Positions 1 through 8,958 of a stretch of DNA of 64,000 nucleotides are shown one piece after another. Made by a program: the position numbers and the translations under genes. Numbering within the stretch: the first letter of the stretch is position 1; each line of letters starts with the position of its first letter. The notes under the pieces are model-generated. The model saw only the letters and a program-made list of their open reading frames with translations, was not told the origin of the DNA and ran no database searches. Source of the DNA: Planctomycetota bacterium (GTDB lineage Bacteria > Planctomycetota > UBA1135 > GCA-002686595); NCBI GenBank assembly GCA_016795325.1, contig JAEUHY010000024.1, forward strand, positions 124,001 through 188,000. The letters are read 5' to 3'.

Positions 1-61
1 CGAGCTGGGCCACTACCTGGGCTTCGACGAGGACGGAGTCGACGAGTTGGGCCTGGGCTGA
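1..61 (+). CDS. C-terminal fragment of a small zincin-type metallopeptidase
   Basis: Only the last 19 codons are inside the window (reading from base 2, stop TGA at 59-61). They read ELGHYLGFDEDGVDELGLG. The ELGHYLG part fits the tail of an HExxH zinc motif (the first His would lie just outside the window), and the following acidic DEDGVDELGLG tail is typical of the short 'metallopeptidase family' proteins of the zincin_1 group (COG3824 type), which end soon after the HExxH helix. The upstream part is missing, so the assignment rests on this short motif alone. Confidence 0.6.
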   Translation, partial: ELGHYLGFDEDGVDELGLG

Positions 62-180
62 AGTTCGAAGCGAGGCGCTTGGACAGTTCGCTCTCCGCCG
101 GCGTGGGCTAGAATTCGCATTCTGGACCGTGCGCTGCATCTGCGCGCGGCGCATCACCCCAGCTCGCCGCCCCACCCATC

Positions 181-1326
181 GTGATCGCCATCCTCAGCCG
201 TTTCGCCGCGCTCCGCAGCGCCCTCGTCCTCGTCCCGGCGCTCGCTGGAGTCGCCGCGCCCCGCGCGCAAGCCGACGTGCTCGTCACCACCACGAGCAAG
301 GACGCGACGCTCTTCAACGACACCGTCGGCAACCGCGCCAACGGCGGCAATTTCTCGTTCTACGCCGGGCGCGCCGGCACGAACACCGGCTGGCCGGTGC
401 GCCGCGGCTTGGTGGCCTTCGACCTCACCTCGATCCCGGCCGGTTCGACGGTCACCAACGTGCAGCTGCGGCTCTACATGTCGCAGACCACGTCCGGCGC
501 GAAGACCTTCGAGCTCAAGCGCGTCACCACGGGCTGGAACGAAGGCACGACCGTCGGCTTCAGCGGCAACGGCGGCGTCGCGGTCAGCGGGGACGTGACC
601 TGGCGGCACACGTTCTGGAACACCCAACTCTGGACCACGCCCGGCGGCGACTTCGTCTCCACGGCGAGCGCCAGCGCGAGCGTCAACGCGGTCGGCTTCT
701 ACACCTGGGGTTCGACGGCGACGATGGTCGCCGACGTGCAAGGTTGGGTGAACAACCCCTCGACCTCGCACGGTTGGATCCTGATCGGCCCCGAGAGCGC
801 CGGCGGCGGCAAGTCGGCCAAGCAGTTCGAGGCGCGCGAGAGCGTTGCGCAGTTCCGGCCGCAGCTCACGGTGACGTACACGCCGCCGCCGCCCCCGCCG
901 GTGACGATCTACTGCACGGCCAAGTTGAACAGCCTGGGTTGCACGCCCTCGATCGGGTTCAGCGGCCTGCCCGACTCGAACGCTGGCTCGGGCTTCCTGA
1001 TCACGGCGACGAACGTGCTGAACAACAAGGCCGGCCTCCTGTACTACGGCACAGGCGGCGCGGCGGCTCTCACGTTCCAGGGCGGCTTCCTGTGCGTGAA
1101 GGCGCCGACGCTCCGCACGCCGTCGCAAGGCTCGGGCGGCACGCCGAGCCCCGCGAACGACTGCTCGGGCGCCTATTCGATCGACTTCAACACGCGCATC
1201 GCCTCGGGCGTCGATCCGGCGCTCGTCAGCGGCGCGTCGTTCTGGGCGCAGTACTGGTCGCGCGACCCCAACGGCACGTTCACGACCAACCTCACCAACG
1301 CCGTGACGGGCACGATCCAGCCCTGA
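181..1326 (+). CDS. Exported DNRLRE-like protein with C-terminal four-cysteine domain
   Basis: 381 residues from a GTG start; no clear ribosome binding site. An N-terminal signal peptide (hydrophobic up to about residue 30, ending near PRAQA) is followed by a beta-rich module at about 32-238. It has the features of DNRLRE/CBM-like domains: a GNRANGGN stretch, RRGLVAFDL, VQLRLYM, a W-rich middle and GWILIGPE. A proline run (about 236-242) links this to a 138-residue C-terminal domain starting at YCTAKLNS (about 244) with cysteines in YCT, GC, LCV and NDC. The same domain ends three other exported proteins in this window (10959-12125, 21117-22673, 39733-42324). The N-terminal module probably binds carbohydrate or other surface ligands; the role of the C-terminal domain is unknown. 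It converges on the sulfatase pair that follows on the other strand. Confidence 0.8.
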   Translation: MIAILSRFAALRSALVLVPALAGVAAPRAQADVLVTTTSKDATLFNDTVGNRANGGNFSFYAGRAGTNTGWPVRRGLVAFDLTSIPAGSTVTNVQLRLYMSQTTSGAKTFELKRVTTGWNEGTTVGFSGNGGVAVSGDVTWRHTFWNTQLWTTPGGDFVSTASASASVNAVGFYTWGSTATMVADVQGWVNNPSTSHGWILIGPESAGGGKSAKQFEARESVAQFRPQLTVTYTPPPPPPVTIYCTAKLNSLGCTPSIGFSGLPDSNAGSGFLITATNVLNNKAGLLYYGTGGAAALTFQGGFLCVKAPTLRTPSQGSGGTPSPANDCSGAYSIDFNTRIASGVDPALVSGASFWAQYWSRDPNGTFTTNLTNAVTGTIQP

Positions 1327-1384
1327 GTTCAGCCGCGCGCGAAGCCGCGCCCCAAGTAGCACCCAGGGACGTGGTCGTGAATCG

Positions 1385-1412
1385 AGCCGCGCGGCGCTGC
1401 CGCCGTGCGGCT
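1385..1412. terminator. Candidate bidirectional terminator hairpin
   Basis: Between two convergent genes, AGCCGC (1385-1390) pairs with GCGGCT (1407-1412), with an inner GCGGC/GCCGC stem and a small bulge. It touches the stop codon of the sulfatase on the minus strand. There is no T-tract, so it is only a candidate. Confidence 0.35.
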
Positions 1413-3058
1413 CAACGCACCAGCGAGGGATAGTTCGCGTCGAGCCACGCGCCGAGCTGCGTGTAGGCGAGCAACGCGCTTGGCGCGAGGCCCGCCGTTC
1501 CGCCGGCGAGCAGGTTGTTGAGCTCGAACCAGTCCGGAGTGGGCGTCGGCGGCGTGCTGTTCGAGTTGAGCGGTCCGCCTTGCGAGAGGTCGTAGAACTC
1601 CTCGTACAAGGTCACCGCGCCCGTCGCGCCGACGCGATCCCACACGCGCAGCAGCTTGAAGCGCCCGTCGCTCACCGCTTGGTTGTGGAAGCTGCAGTAG
1701 TAGTTCTGCGGCGGGCCCGAGCTCCGAGCGCGCGGTGTGAAGTTCGGGAAGAAGCCCTCGGTGTAGACACGCGTGCGCGGCGCGGGATGCGCCGTGCCGG
1801 ACACGTACGGCACGAGCGACACGGATTCAGGCGTGGTTACCGCGCTGCCTCCGAGTTGCGCCAGCGTGGCGAACAAGTCCGTGCTCGCCACCAGCGCCGG
1901 GTGGAACGTTCCGCGCAGCGCCGGCGGCGTGAGCGGCGAGCGCACGATCAGCGGAACCTGGACACCGCCCTGGTACAGACTGCCCTTGCCGCGCGCCGGG
2001 TCGAAGGGCGGCGCGATCGCGTTGCCGTCGGTGCCGTTGTCCGCGGTGAGGATCACCGTGGTCGCAGCGGGATCGATGGCGCACAACAGGCGCGCGAACT
2101 GCTCGTCGACGACGCTCAGCATGCAGCGCGCCAATTCCGGGCTGCTCTGCGGCGGGTTCGCCACGCACGGCGACGGCCCCGTCGGCGGCGGCAGACAATC
2201 CGGGCTCGAGAGCTGCGTCGGCGTGACGTGATAGGGAAAGTGCGGCGAGTTGTACGCGACGTAGAGGAACCACGGCTCGGGCAAGGTCTGGATCAGCGTG
2301 AGCGCGTCCTCCGTGGTGTCCGCGGTCGCGTAGTGCTGCATCGGCGGCGTGAGCCGATCCACTTCGCAGGGCAGCGCGCCAGGGCCGCAGGGCGACGAAC
2401 CCGGGCCGATCGCCGTCGCGTAGATCTTGCGCCACGCGTAGTACGAGTTGGTCCCCGGCGGCGCCGAGAGCGCGCGCTCCAGGTTGAACGGCGAACCCGC
2501 GAAGTAGTCGAACCAGTTTCCCGCCGGCGCGCCGAGCGCGTGCGCGGCGCTGGCGGCCAGTTGCAGGTGGTCGACGAGGTGCCACTTGCCGACCGCTGCG
2601 GTGACGTACGGCGTCGGCGCGCGTCCGAGCACTTCGGGGAGCAGCAACTCCTTGTGCGACAACCCGGGGTTGGGGATTCCACCCAGCGGCGTGCGGCGCA
2701 ACACCGCGCCCATGCCCGTCCGCGAACCGTGGCGACCGGTCATGATCTGCGCGCGCGACGGCGTGCAGGTCGGGCAGGTCCACGCATTGGCGAAGTTGAG
2801 CGACTCGCCGCTGAGCGCGTCGATCGTCGGCGTGCTCGCCGGCGTGCCGGGCGCGCGGCCGAGCGTGCGGTAGTAGTTCTCGTACGAGCCGAGCAGGTCG
2901 ACGCCGACGTCGTCGAGCACGACCATCAGGACGTTGTGCGGCGGCGGGTTGGTCGGCGCCTGCGCGGCGGCGCGCAGCGGCGCGCACAACGCAGCGGCTG
3001 CCGCACCAGCGACAAGCGAGGCGTGCGCGCTCGCGGAGAGGTTCGAGACGGGGCCCAT
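1412..3058 (-). CDS. Exported sulfatase (alkaline phosphatase superfamily)
   Basis: 548 residues, ATG start. A signal peptide (about residues 10-33, Ala-rich) precedes the sulfatase core. VVLDDVGVD (about 45-53) supplies the metal-binding Asp pair of beta-strand 1, and CTPSRAQIMTGRH carries the C-x-P-S-R motif whose Cys is oxidised to formylglycine in active type I sulfatases. GKWHL and ILTADNGTDG are further conserved sulfatase positions. It should hydrolyse a sulfate ester outside the cytoplasm, the usual role of the many planctomycete sulfatases on algal polysaccharides; the substrate cannot be read from sequence. Its start lies 4 bases after the stop of a paralogous sulfatase (3063-4673), so the two are probably co-transcribed. 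No formylglycine-generating enzyme is in the window. Confidence 0.92.
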   Translation of the reverse strand: MGPVSNLSASAHASLVAGAAAAALCAPLRAAAQAPTNPPPHNVLMVVLDDVGVDLLGSYENYYRTLGRAPGTPASTPTIDALSGESLNFANAWTCPTCTPSRAQIMTGRHGSRTGMGAVLRRTPLGGIPNPGLSHKELLLPEVLGRAPTPYVTAAVGKWHLVDHLQLAASAAHALGAPAGNWFDYFAGSPFNLERALSAPPGTNSYYAWRKIYATAIGPGSSPCGPGALPCEVDRLTPPMQHYATADTTEDALTLIQTLPEPWFLYVAYNSPHFPYHVTPTQLSSPDCLPPPTGPSPCVANPPQSSPELARCMLSVVDEQFARLLCAIDPAATTVILTADNGTDGNAIAPPFDPARGKGSLYQGGVQVPLIVRSPLTPPALRGTFHPALVASTDLFATLAQLGGSAVTTPESVSLVPYVSGTAHPAPRTRVYTEGFFPNFTPRARSSGPPQNYYCSFHNQAVSDGRFKLLRVWDRVGATGAVTLYEEFYDLSQGGPLNSNSTPPTPTPDWFELNNLLAGGTAGLAPSALLAYTQLGAWLDANYPSLVR

Positions 3059-3062
3059 GCGA

Positions 3063-4673
3063 TCAGCGCACCAGCGACGGATAACGCTCCGTCAAGCTGC
3101 GGCTCAGGCGCTCGTATGCACGTTGCGCGACCTCGCTGAGCGGTTTGCCGCTCGCGAGCAGGTCGTTGCGCTCGAACCAATCGGGCTGCGGGCGCGGCGG
3201 AGTGACGCTCGTATCCGGCGCACCGCCTTCGAGCAGGTCGTAGAACTCTTCACTGCGCGTGAGTCGGTCGAGCTCGCGCTGGCTGCGCCCGACGCGCCGG
3301 ATGAGCTTGAAGCGCTCGTCGCGCAGCGTTTGGTTGTGGAACGAGCACACGTAGCCCTCGGGCGGCGCTCCGCTCGCGGTGGGCTGGAAATTCGGAAAGA
3401 ACCCGTCGGCGTAGGACTCGCTGCGCAACGTCGGACCGTCTCCGCGCAACAGGTACGGTACGAGCGAAACGCCGTCGAGCGCGCTCGCGAGCTGCGGCGC
3501 ACGCGCCAGTTCGAGCACCGTGGCGTGCAGGTCGACCGAGTTGACGAGCCGCGACTCAACCGCTCCGCGGCGCTGCTTGGCGAGCAGCGGAGAACGGATG
3601 AACAGCGGCACACGCGCGCCGCCTTCGTACATCGTGCCCTTGCCGCGATCGGGCGTGAACGGCGGGAGCGTCGCATCCGGCGGAGTGCCGTTGTCGCCGA
3701 CGACGATCACCGTCGTGTCCGCGGCGTCGTGCGCGCACAGGAGCCGCCCGAGCTGCTGATCCAACGCCGCCATCGTGCAGCGCACGCGGTACGGGTTCGC
3801 GTTGCGGTCCGCAGGCAACTCACACGGCCCGGGCGCGAGTTCAGGCGCGAGGCACGGCGCGGCGGGAAGCTCCGTCGGCGGCACGTGGAACGGCGCGTGA
3901 ACCGCGTTGTACGCGACGTACAAGAACCACGGCTCGGGCAGCGTCGCCATCAGCGCGAGCGCGTCCTCGGTCGTGTCCACCGTCGCGTAGTGCGCCGTCG
4001 GCGGCACGCGCCACTCGAGTTGACAAGGCGTCCCGTCCGGACACGGCGTCGCGCGTCCGGTCGAGCTCGCATACGTCTTGCGCCACTGGAAGTAGCCCGC
4101 GGGCGCACCTTCCCCGCGCGCGAGCGGCTCGAGGTTGAGCGCCGAGCCCGCGAACTCGTCGAACCACTTCCCCGCGGGCAGTCCCAGCGCGTGTCCGGGG
4201 TGCGCCGTGAGTTGGTCGATCGCGGCGAGGTGCCACTTGCCCACGGCCGCGGAGCTGTAGGGCGTGGGCGCCGCTGCGAGTTGCTGCGGAAGCAGCACGG
4301 TCTCGAAGCTGAGCCCCGGATTGGCGGCCGACTCGATCGGCTCGGAACGCACGACCGAACCGATGCCGTTGCGCAGCGAGAACTTGCCTGTGAGCAGCTG
4401 CGCGCGCGTCGGCGAACACTTCGGCGAGACCCAGGCGTTGGTGAAGGTCAGTCCCTGGTCCGCGAGCAGCTGCTGGATCGCGGGCGTCGGCGCGGGCTCT
4501 CCCGCAGGTCGGCCGCGCGCGACGTCGAGCCGTTCGTAGGTCTCGAGCAGATCGACCCCGACGTCGTCGAGCACGACCATCAGCACGTTGTGCGGCTTGG
4601 GCGCGGACTCGGTCGCCGCTGGCGCCTGGGCAGCGAGGGCGGCGGTGATCCAGGTGGCGTGCAGGGCCGGCAT
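3063..4673 (-). CDS. Exported sulfatase, paralogue of the downstream gene
   Basis: 536 residues from the ATG at 4673, where a short hydrophobic leader precedes the core; the frame stays open to a TTG at 4775, but that extension is charged and unlike a signal peptide. The core has VVLDDVGVD, CSPTRAQLLTG (formylglycine motif with Thr at the fourth position, which still fits C-x-P-x-R), GKWHL and VVGDNGTPPD. Matched motifs in the same order and a similar C-terminal region (FYDL, DWFE, followed by LVR at the end) show that it and the next gene arose by tandem duplication. It is first in the two-gene operon and diverges from the propeller gene at 4833, so 4674-4832 should hold both promoters. Confidence 0.9.
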   Translation of the reverse strand: MPALHATWITAALAAQAPAATESAPKPHNVLMVVLDDVGVDLLETYERLDVARGRPAGEPAPTPAIQQLLADQGLTFTNAWVSPKCSPTRAQLLTGKFSLRNGIGSVVRSEPIESAANPGLSFETVLLPQQLAAAPTPYSSAAVGKWHLAAIDQLTAHPGHALGLPAGKWFDEFAGSALNLEPLARGEGAPAGYFQWRKTYASSTGRATPCPDGTPCQLEWRVPPTAHYATVDTTEDALALMATLPEPWFLYVAYNAVHAPFHVPPTELPAAPCLAPELAPGPCELPADRNANPYRVRCTMAALDQQLGRLLCAHDAADTTVIVVGDNGTPPDATLPPFTPDRGKGTMYEGGARVPLFIRSPLLAKQRRGAVESRLVNSVDLHATVLELARAPQLASALDGVSLVPYLLRGDGPTLRSESYADGFFPNFQPTASGAPPEGYVCSFHNQTLRDERFKLIRRVGRSQRELDRLTRSEEFYDLLEGGAPDTSVTPPRPQPDWFERNDLLASGKPLSEVAQRAYERLSRSLTERYPSLVR

Positions 4674-4832
4674 TCCCCATGAGGATACGGCCTCGCCCGG
4701 TATCGCGCGCGCCGACCCGTCGCTGTCCGAGGCCGCTGCGGCGTGTCCGCTGAGGTCGCGCGTCAAACGGAACAACGCGCCCCGCGCAGGCGGTCACTCC
4801 CACCGACGCCGTCAGGCCCTACGCTGACCGGA

Positions 4833-6386
4833 ATGTTGCTCCTGCTCTCCCTGTGCCTGCTGCAAGCGCGCGATCGCGCGGACGCGCCGACCGCAGAACT
4901 TTCCACCGCGCTCAGCGCTCCGGCCGGCGTGCGCGTGAGCGTCTGGTCGCCGCCGGGCGCGCTGACCGCACCGCGCTCGCTCGACGCCGACCTCGCGGGC
5001 CGGTTGTGGGTCCTCGAGCACTCCCGCGGCTCGCGGCTGGTCGTGTTCGAGGACGGCGATGCGGACGGCACGGCCGAAAAACAGCGCGTCGCGCTCGCGC
5101 TGCCCGACACGCGCAGCGCGGGAACCATCGCGGTGCTGGGCGAGCGTGTGCACGCGACGCTCGACGGACAACTCGTCGAATTCCGCGACGCGGACGGCGA
5201 CGGCATGTTCGAAGGCGCGCAGGCGATCTGGGAGCACCAGGACAGTCGCGACGTGTCGGGCGCGCTCGCGAGCGCACCGAACGCGCGACTGTGGCTCGCG
5301 CGCGCTGCGCCCGCGCACGGACTGATCGTCGGCGCCTACGACTCCGCGCCGCAACTTGGCCTGCAACTGCCCTGGGGAGCACCGCGCGAACTCGCCTTCG
5401 ACTCCTTCGGCAACCTGTTCGCGAGTTTCGAGCGTGAGCTGCACGTGCTCGTTCCCGGCGCGGACGGAAGCGCGGCGAGCGCCGGCGCGTGGACGCTCGG
5501 AGGCGCGGATCTGCGTGGACTGATCGTGTACGAGGGCACGCTCGTACCCGGAATCGAGGGCTGTGTGCTCGTCGCCGACGCGAGCGGCCGCGTGTTGCGC
5601 CTCGCGCCACGTTCGAGCGGCGCGGGGATCACCTTCGAGGTCAGCACGTGGCTCGCCGCGCCCGCCGAAGGTCCTGGCGCCGACTTCCGCCCCGTCGACA
5701 TCGCGGTCGGCAGCGACGGCGCCGTGTTCGTGCTCGACGCGGCCGCGAGCGGCGCGCGCGTGCTGCGCGTGTCCGCCGCAGGCGGCCGCATCGCGCTGCC
5801 GCGCATGAGCTTGACGGTGACGAACGGCCAGATCGCAGCGCTGCTCAACCCGTCGCCCAACCTGCGGGCGCGCGCGTTCGAGCTGCTCGCGCCGCAGTGC
5901 GACGCCTTGCTCAAGCAACTCCAAGGCATGCTGACGCCGCGTTATCCGCGCTGGCAAGCACGGGTGACTTGGCTGCTTGCACGCGGCGGCGCGGGCGCGC
6001 GCGCGAAGTTGCGTGAACAGCTTTCGAGCGAGCACGAGAACGCACGCCTCGTCACGCTGCGTGCGCTCGCGAGCGTCGACGAGCCCGCGGCGGAGCTCGC
6101 GCGACGCTTCGTCGGCGATCCAGCGCTCGCGCTGCGCGCCGAGGCGCTGCGGTGCCTGGCGAAGACGCCCTGGGAAGCAAAAGGCGAGCTCGTGTTGCGC
6201 CTCAGCGCACCTTGGCCCGCGGACGACGCTGTGTTCCTCGATGCGCTCGCCTGCGCGTGCGGCGCGGACGCGTCGGCGCTGCTCGCGGCGCTCGACGTCG
6301 AACTCGCGAAACCGGGTGCGTCGCTGAACGCAGCAGCGCGTGCGCAGATCGCTGCGCGGCTGGCGCGTGGGACGACCTCGAAGTAG
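4833..6386 (+). CDS. Exported beta-propeller protein with C-terminal HEAT-like helices
   Basis: 517 residues from the ATG at 4833, whose MLLLLSLCLLQA leader is a clear signal peptide. About residues 35-330 show the repeating pattern of planctomycete membrane-bound dehydrogenase-like propellers: SLDADLAGRLWVLEH, VFEDGDADGTAEKQ, EFRDADGDGMFEG and AVGSDGAVFVLD, with Asp-rich DxDxDG loops that often bind calcium. From about residue 335 the sequence becomes helical with short repeats (NPSPNLRARAFELL, ENARLVTLRALAS, DPALALRAEALRCLA), like HEAT repeats. In related giant planctomycete proteins a haem-binding c-type domain follows; no CxxCH is present here, so this is a short form without the cytochrome part. 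The substrate is unknown. Confidence 0.72.
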   Translation: MLLLLSLCLLQARDRADAPTAELSTALSAPAGVRVSVWSPPGALTAPRSLDADLAGRLWVLEHSRGSRLVVFEDGDADGTAEKQRVALALPDTRSAGTIAVLGERVHATLDGQLVEFRDADGDGMFEGAQAIWEHQDSRDVSGALASAPNARLWLARAAPAHGLIVGAYDSAPQLGLQLPWGAPRELAFDSFGNLFASFERELHVLVPGADGSAASAGAWTLGGADLRGLIVYEGTLVPGIEGCVLVADASGRVLRLAPRSSGAGITFEVSTWLAAPAEGPGADFRPVDIAVGSDGAVFVLDAAASGARVLRVSAAGGRIALPRMSLTVTNGQIAALLNPSPNLRARAFELLAPQCDALLKQLQGMLTPRYPRWQARVTWLLARGGAGARAKLREQLSSEHENARLVTLRALASVDEPAAELARRFVGDPALALRAEALRCLAKTPWEAKGELVLRLSAPWPADDAVFLDALACACGADASALLAALDVELAKPGASLNAAARAQIAARLARGTTSK

Positions 6387-6414
6387 CGCGCCGAACGCGT
6401 ATCCTGGCGCTCCC

Positions 6415-6999
6415 ATGAGCAACAAGAAGAAGAAGAACGCGAAACATTCGGACAAGCACCACGGCAAGCACGAGAAGTCGGCCGAGGCGCCGGAGAAGCT
6501 CTCCAAGCACGACAAGCACGAGAAGCGCGCCAAGGACAAGCACAAGGAGAAGAAGGACAAACACGCTGCGCCGCTCAAGGAGCGCGCCGACCACCACGAC
6601 GCTGAGCTGGTGCTCAAGCTCTACGACCTGCGGCGCGAAGCGGTCATGCGCCAGTCGCGCGACGCGCTGTTCAAGTTCCTGCCGAGCAGCTACGAGGAGT
6701 TCGTGGCGATCACGCAGCCCTCGCACCCCGACAACGCGGCCTTCCGCCAGGTGTCGAGCTACTTCGAGATGGCCTACGGCTTCGCGCGCCACGGGATCGT
6801 GCACGCCGACCTGCTCGCCGAATCCACGGCGGAAGGCCTGATCCTGTTCGCCAAGGTCAAGCCCCACCTCGAACGTTTCCGCGCCGAAGCTTCGCCGACG
6901 GCGTTCCGCAACGCGGAGTGGCTCGTCGAGCACAGCGCCGTCGCGCGCCAACGCTTCGAGCTGTTCGAGAAGCGCTTCGCCAAGCAGCGCGGCTCGTAG
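6415..6999 (+). CDS. Hypothetical protein with Lys/His-rich N-terminus
   Basis: 194 residues, ATG at 6415, 28 bases after the previous stop. The first 60 residues are almost only Lys, His, Asp and Glu (MSNKKKKNAKHSDKHHGKHE and similar), an unfolded, strongly charged tail that could bind nucleic acid or metal. From about residue 60 the protein is a compact helical domain with LVLKLYDLRREAVMRQSRDA, FLPSSYEEFVAI and SYFEMAYGFARHGIVHADLL. No signal peptide or membrane segment is present, so it is cytoplasmic. I do not recognise the family; the domain resembles small planctomycete hypothetical proteins around 190 residues long. No function is proposed. Confidence 0.75.
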   Translation: MSNKKKKNAKHSDKHHGKHEKSAEAPEKLSKHDKHEKRAKDKHKEKKDKHAAPLKERADHHDAELVLKLYDLRREAVMRQSRDALFKFLPSSYEEFVAITQPSHPDNAAFRQVSSYFEMAYGFARHGIVHADLLAESTAEGLILFAKVKPHLERFRAEASPTAFRNAEWLVEHSAVARQRFELFEKRFAKQRGS

Positions 7000-7172
7000 T
7001 TCGCCGGCCCAGGAGCTGGCAGGCGCGGACGGGCGCGGCGCGTGCGCACTCGTCCGCGTGAGGAACGACGTTTCGAACGCAACTCGTTCGCTCCAAGTGG
7101 GCGCCCGCCTCGCGCGGGCGCCTTAGCATCCGGACCAACGGTTCCCACGCCCGTCCCCCACCGCTGTCCACG

Positions 7173-8948
7173 ATGAACCAACCCCGCGCCGCCGCGGCCC
7201 GCGCCCTCGCGCTGGCCGCGCTGTGTGTTCCGCTCTTCGCGCAGGCCGCTGCGCAATCCGACGAACAAGCGCCGCCCGCGAGCGCGTCCAAACCCGTGAG
7301 CAGCGCGCCGCACGCGGAGCTGCTCGCCCGCGCCAAGGCGCTCGGCGGCGTCGCCACCTGGACCCCCTACGGCCGCTCGCGCCAAGGCCGCGAGCTGTTC
7401 GCGCTGCGCATCGCGGGCGCCGCGCAGAAACCCGAGGAATTGCCGGCGATTCTGGTCGTCGCCAACGTCGACGGCACGCAGCCGTGGACCAGCGCCCTCG
7501 CGCTGCAGCACGCCGAACAACTCGTCGCGCGCGCCGCGGAGCCGACGGTTTCCGCGCTGCTCGCCTCGACCTGCATCTACGTCGTGCCGTGCGCCAATCC
7601 CGACGCGCACGAGCGGCGCTTCGCGGCCGTGCAGCACGAGCGCGAGGCCACCGGGCCGGGCGTCGACAACGACCGCGATGGCCGCAGCGGCGAGGATCCG
7701 GCCAGCGACTTGAACGGCGACGGACGCATCACGCAACTGCGTGTGCGCGATCCGCGCGGCGAGTGGATCGCCGATCCGCTCGACGAGCGCGCGCTCGTCA
7801 AGGCCGACAAGACCAAGGGCGAACGCGGCGTGTGGCGCGTGTGGACCGAGGGCCGCGACCTCGACCGCGACGAACGTGTGGCCGAAGACGAGCCGCTCGA
7901 CGCCTGCGTCAACCGCAACTTCGCAGCGGAGTGGAAGGAGCTCGCCCCCGAGTCGGGCGCATTCCCGACCGACGAGCCCGAGACGCTCGCGCTGTGCGAA
8001 TTCGTGCTGCAGCGGCCGCAAATTGCGCTCGTCGTGACCTACGGCGCCTTCGACAACCTCGTCGAGAAGCCCAAGAGCGTGGCGGCCGATGCGCTGCAGA
8101 AGCGCGTGCCGCAGGCGGGCGTCGTCGAAGCCGACGCCGTGCTGCTCGCCGAGTACGGCAAGCGCTACGCCGAGCTCACGGGCGTCAAGCACAAGGGCCG
8201 CGGCGGCGACGCGGGTTCGTGGCAGACCTGGGCCTACGCGCACCGCGGGCTGTGGTCGCTCGCGATCAATCCCTGGGACCTCCCGCTCGACGCGCCCGAG
8301 AAGAGCGCGGAAGCGAAGTCGGAAGCCAAGGCCGAGGATGGCGCCGCGGCGCCCGCCAAACCTGAGAAGGACCCGAAGGAAAAGAAGGACAAGCGCGAGC
8401 CGAGTGAGGACGCCAAGCGCCTGCGCTGGATCGACGCGAACGCCGACGAAAGCTGGCGCTTCGTGCCGTGGCAAGCGTTCGAGCACCCGGAGCTCGGCGC
8501 GTGCGAGATCGGCGGCTTCGCTCCGTTCGCGCGCAACGAGCCGCCCGCGGCGCGCAGCGCCGAACTCGCCGCGGCGCAGTTCGAATTCCTGCTGACGCTC
8601 GGCGCGGACCTGCCGCGCGTGCGCATCGAAGAGTTCACGGCGAAAGCGCTCGGCGGCGATTTGCACGAGTTGCGCGCGCGGATCGTCAATCCCTCGCGCC
8701 TGCCGCTGCAGAACGCTTCGGCGCTGCGCACCGAAGCTGTGCGGCCCGCGCGACTCGATCTCGAACTCGGCGCCGGCGCGTCGCTCGTCGCCGGCGAACG
8801 CCTGCACCTGATCCGCGCGCTCGACGGAAGCGGCGGACGCTTCGAAGCCCGCTGGTTGGTGCGCGCGGCGTCGCTCGCCGACGTGCGCTTGAAGCTCTCG
8901 ACCCAACACGCCGGAAGCGACGCACGCGTCGCCGAACTCGCACGCTGA
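7173..8948 (+). CDS. M14 carboxypeptidase-like protein lacking the zinc ligands (pseudo-peptidase)
   Basis: 591 residues with a signal peptide (about 1-27, ending FAQAAAQ). It is a paralogue of the next gene: the fold markers YGRSRQGRELFALRI, VVPCANPDAHERRF, the Asp-rich loop DNDRDGRSGEDPASDLNGDG, and NRNFAAEW align with it throughout. Where the neighbour has the zinc motif IHGNE, this protein has VDGTQ (His to Asp, Glu to Gln). The third zinc ligand (SYHNAGG next door) is TYGAFDN here, and the catalytic Glu of FTNELW is replaced in AINPWDL. It therefore should not bind zinc or cut peptides. A Lys/Glu-rich linker lies at about 372-410. It sits 10 bases before the active-type gene, so it may be a partner, substrate-capturing or regulatory protein for it. 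Confidence 0.85.
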   Translation: MNQPRAAAARALALAALCVPLFAQAAAQSDEQAPPASASKPVSSAPHAELLARAKALGGVATWTPYGRSRQGRELFALRIAGAAQKPEELPAILVVANVDGTQPWTSALALQHAEQLVARAAEPTVSALLASTCIYVVPCANPDAHERRFAAVQHEREATGPGVDNDRDGRSGEDPASDLNGDGRITQLRVRDPRGEWIADPLDERALVKADKTKGERGVWRVWTEGRDLDRDERVAEDEPLDACVNRNFAAEWKELAPESGAFPTDEPETLALCEFVLQRPQIALVVTYGAFDNLVEKPKSVAADALQKRVPQAGVVEADAVLLAEYGKRYAELTGVKHKGRGGDAGSWQTWAYAHRGLWSLAINPWDLPLDAPEKSAEAKSEAKAEDGAAAPAKPEKDPKEKKDKREPSEDAKRLRWIDANADESWRFVPWQAFEHPELGACEIGGFAPFARNEPPAARSAELAAAQFEFLLTLGADLPRVRIEEFTAKALGGDLHELRARIVNPSRLPLQNASALRTEAVRPARLDLELGAGASLVAGERLHLIRALDGSGGRFEARWLVRAASLADVRLKLSTQHAGSDARVAELAR

Positions 8949-8958
8949 GGCGCCCGCC

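Noticed and set aside
4674..4775. Longer start (TTG at 4775) for the upstream sulfatase
   Set aside because: The added residues are charged and unlike a signal peptide, whereas the ATG at 4673 gives a hydrophobic leader.
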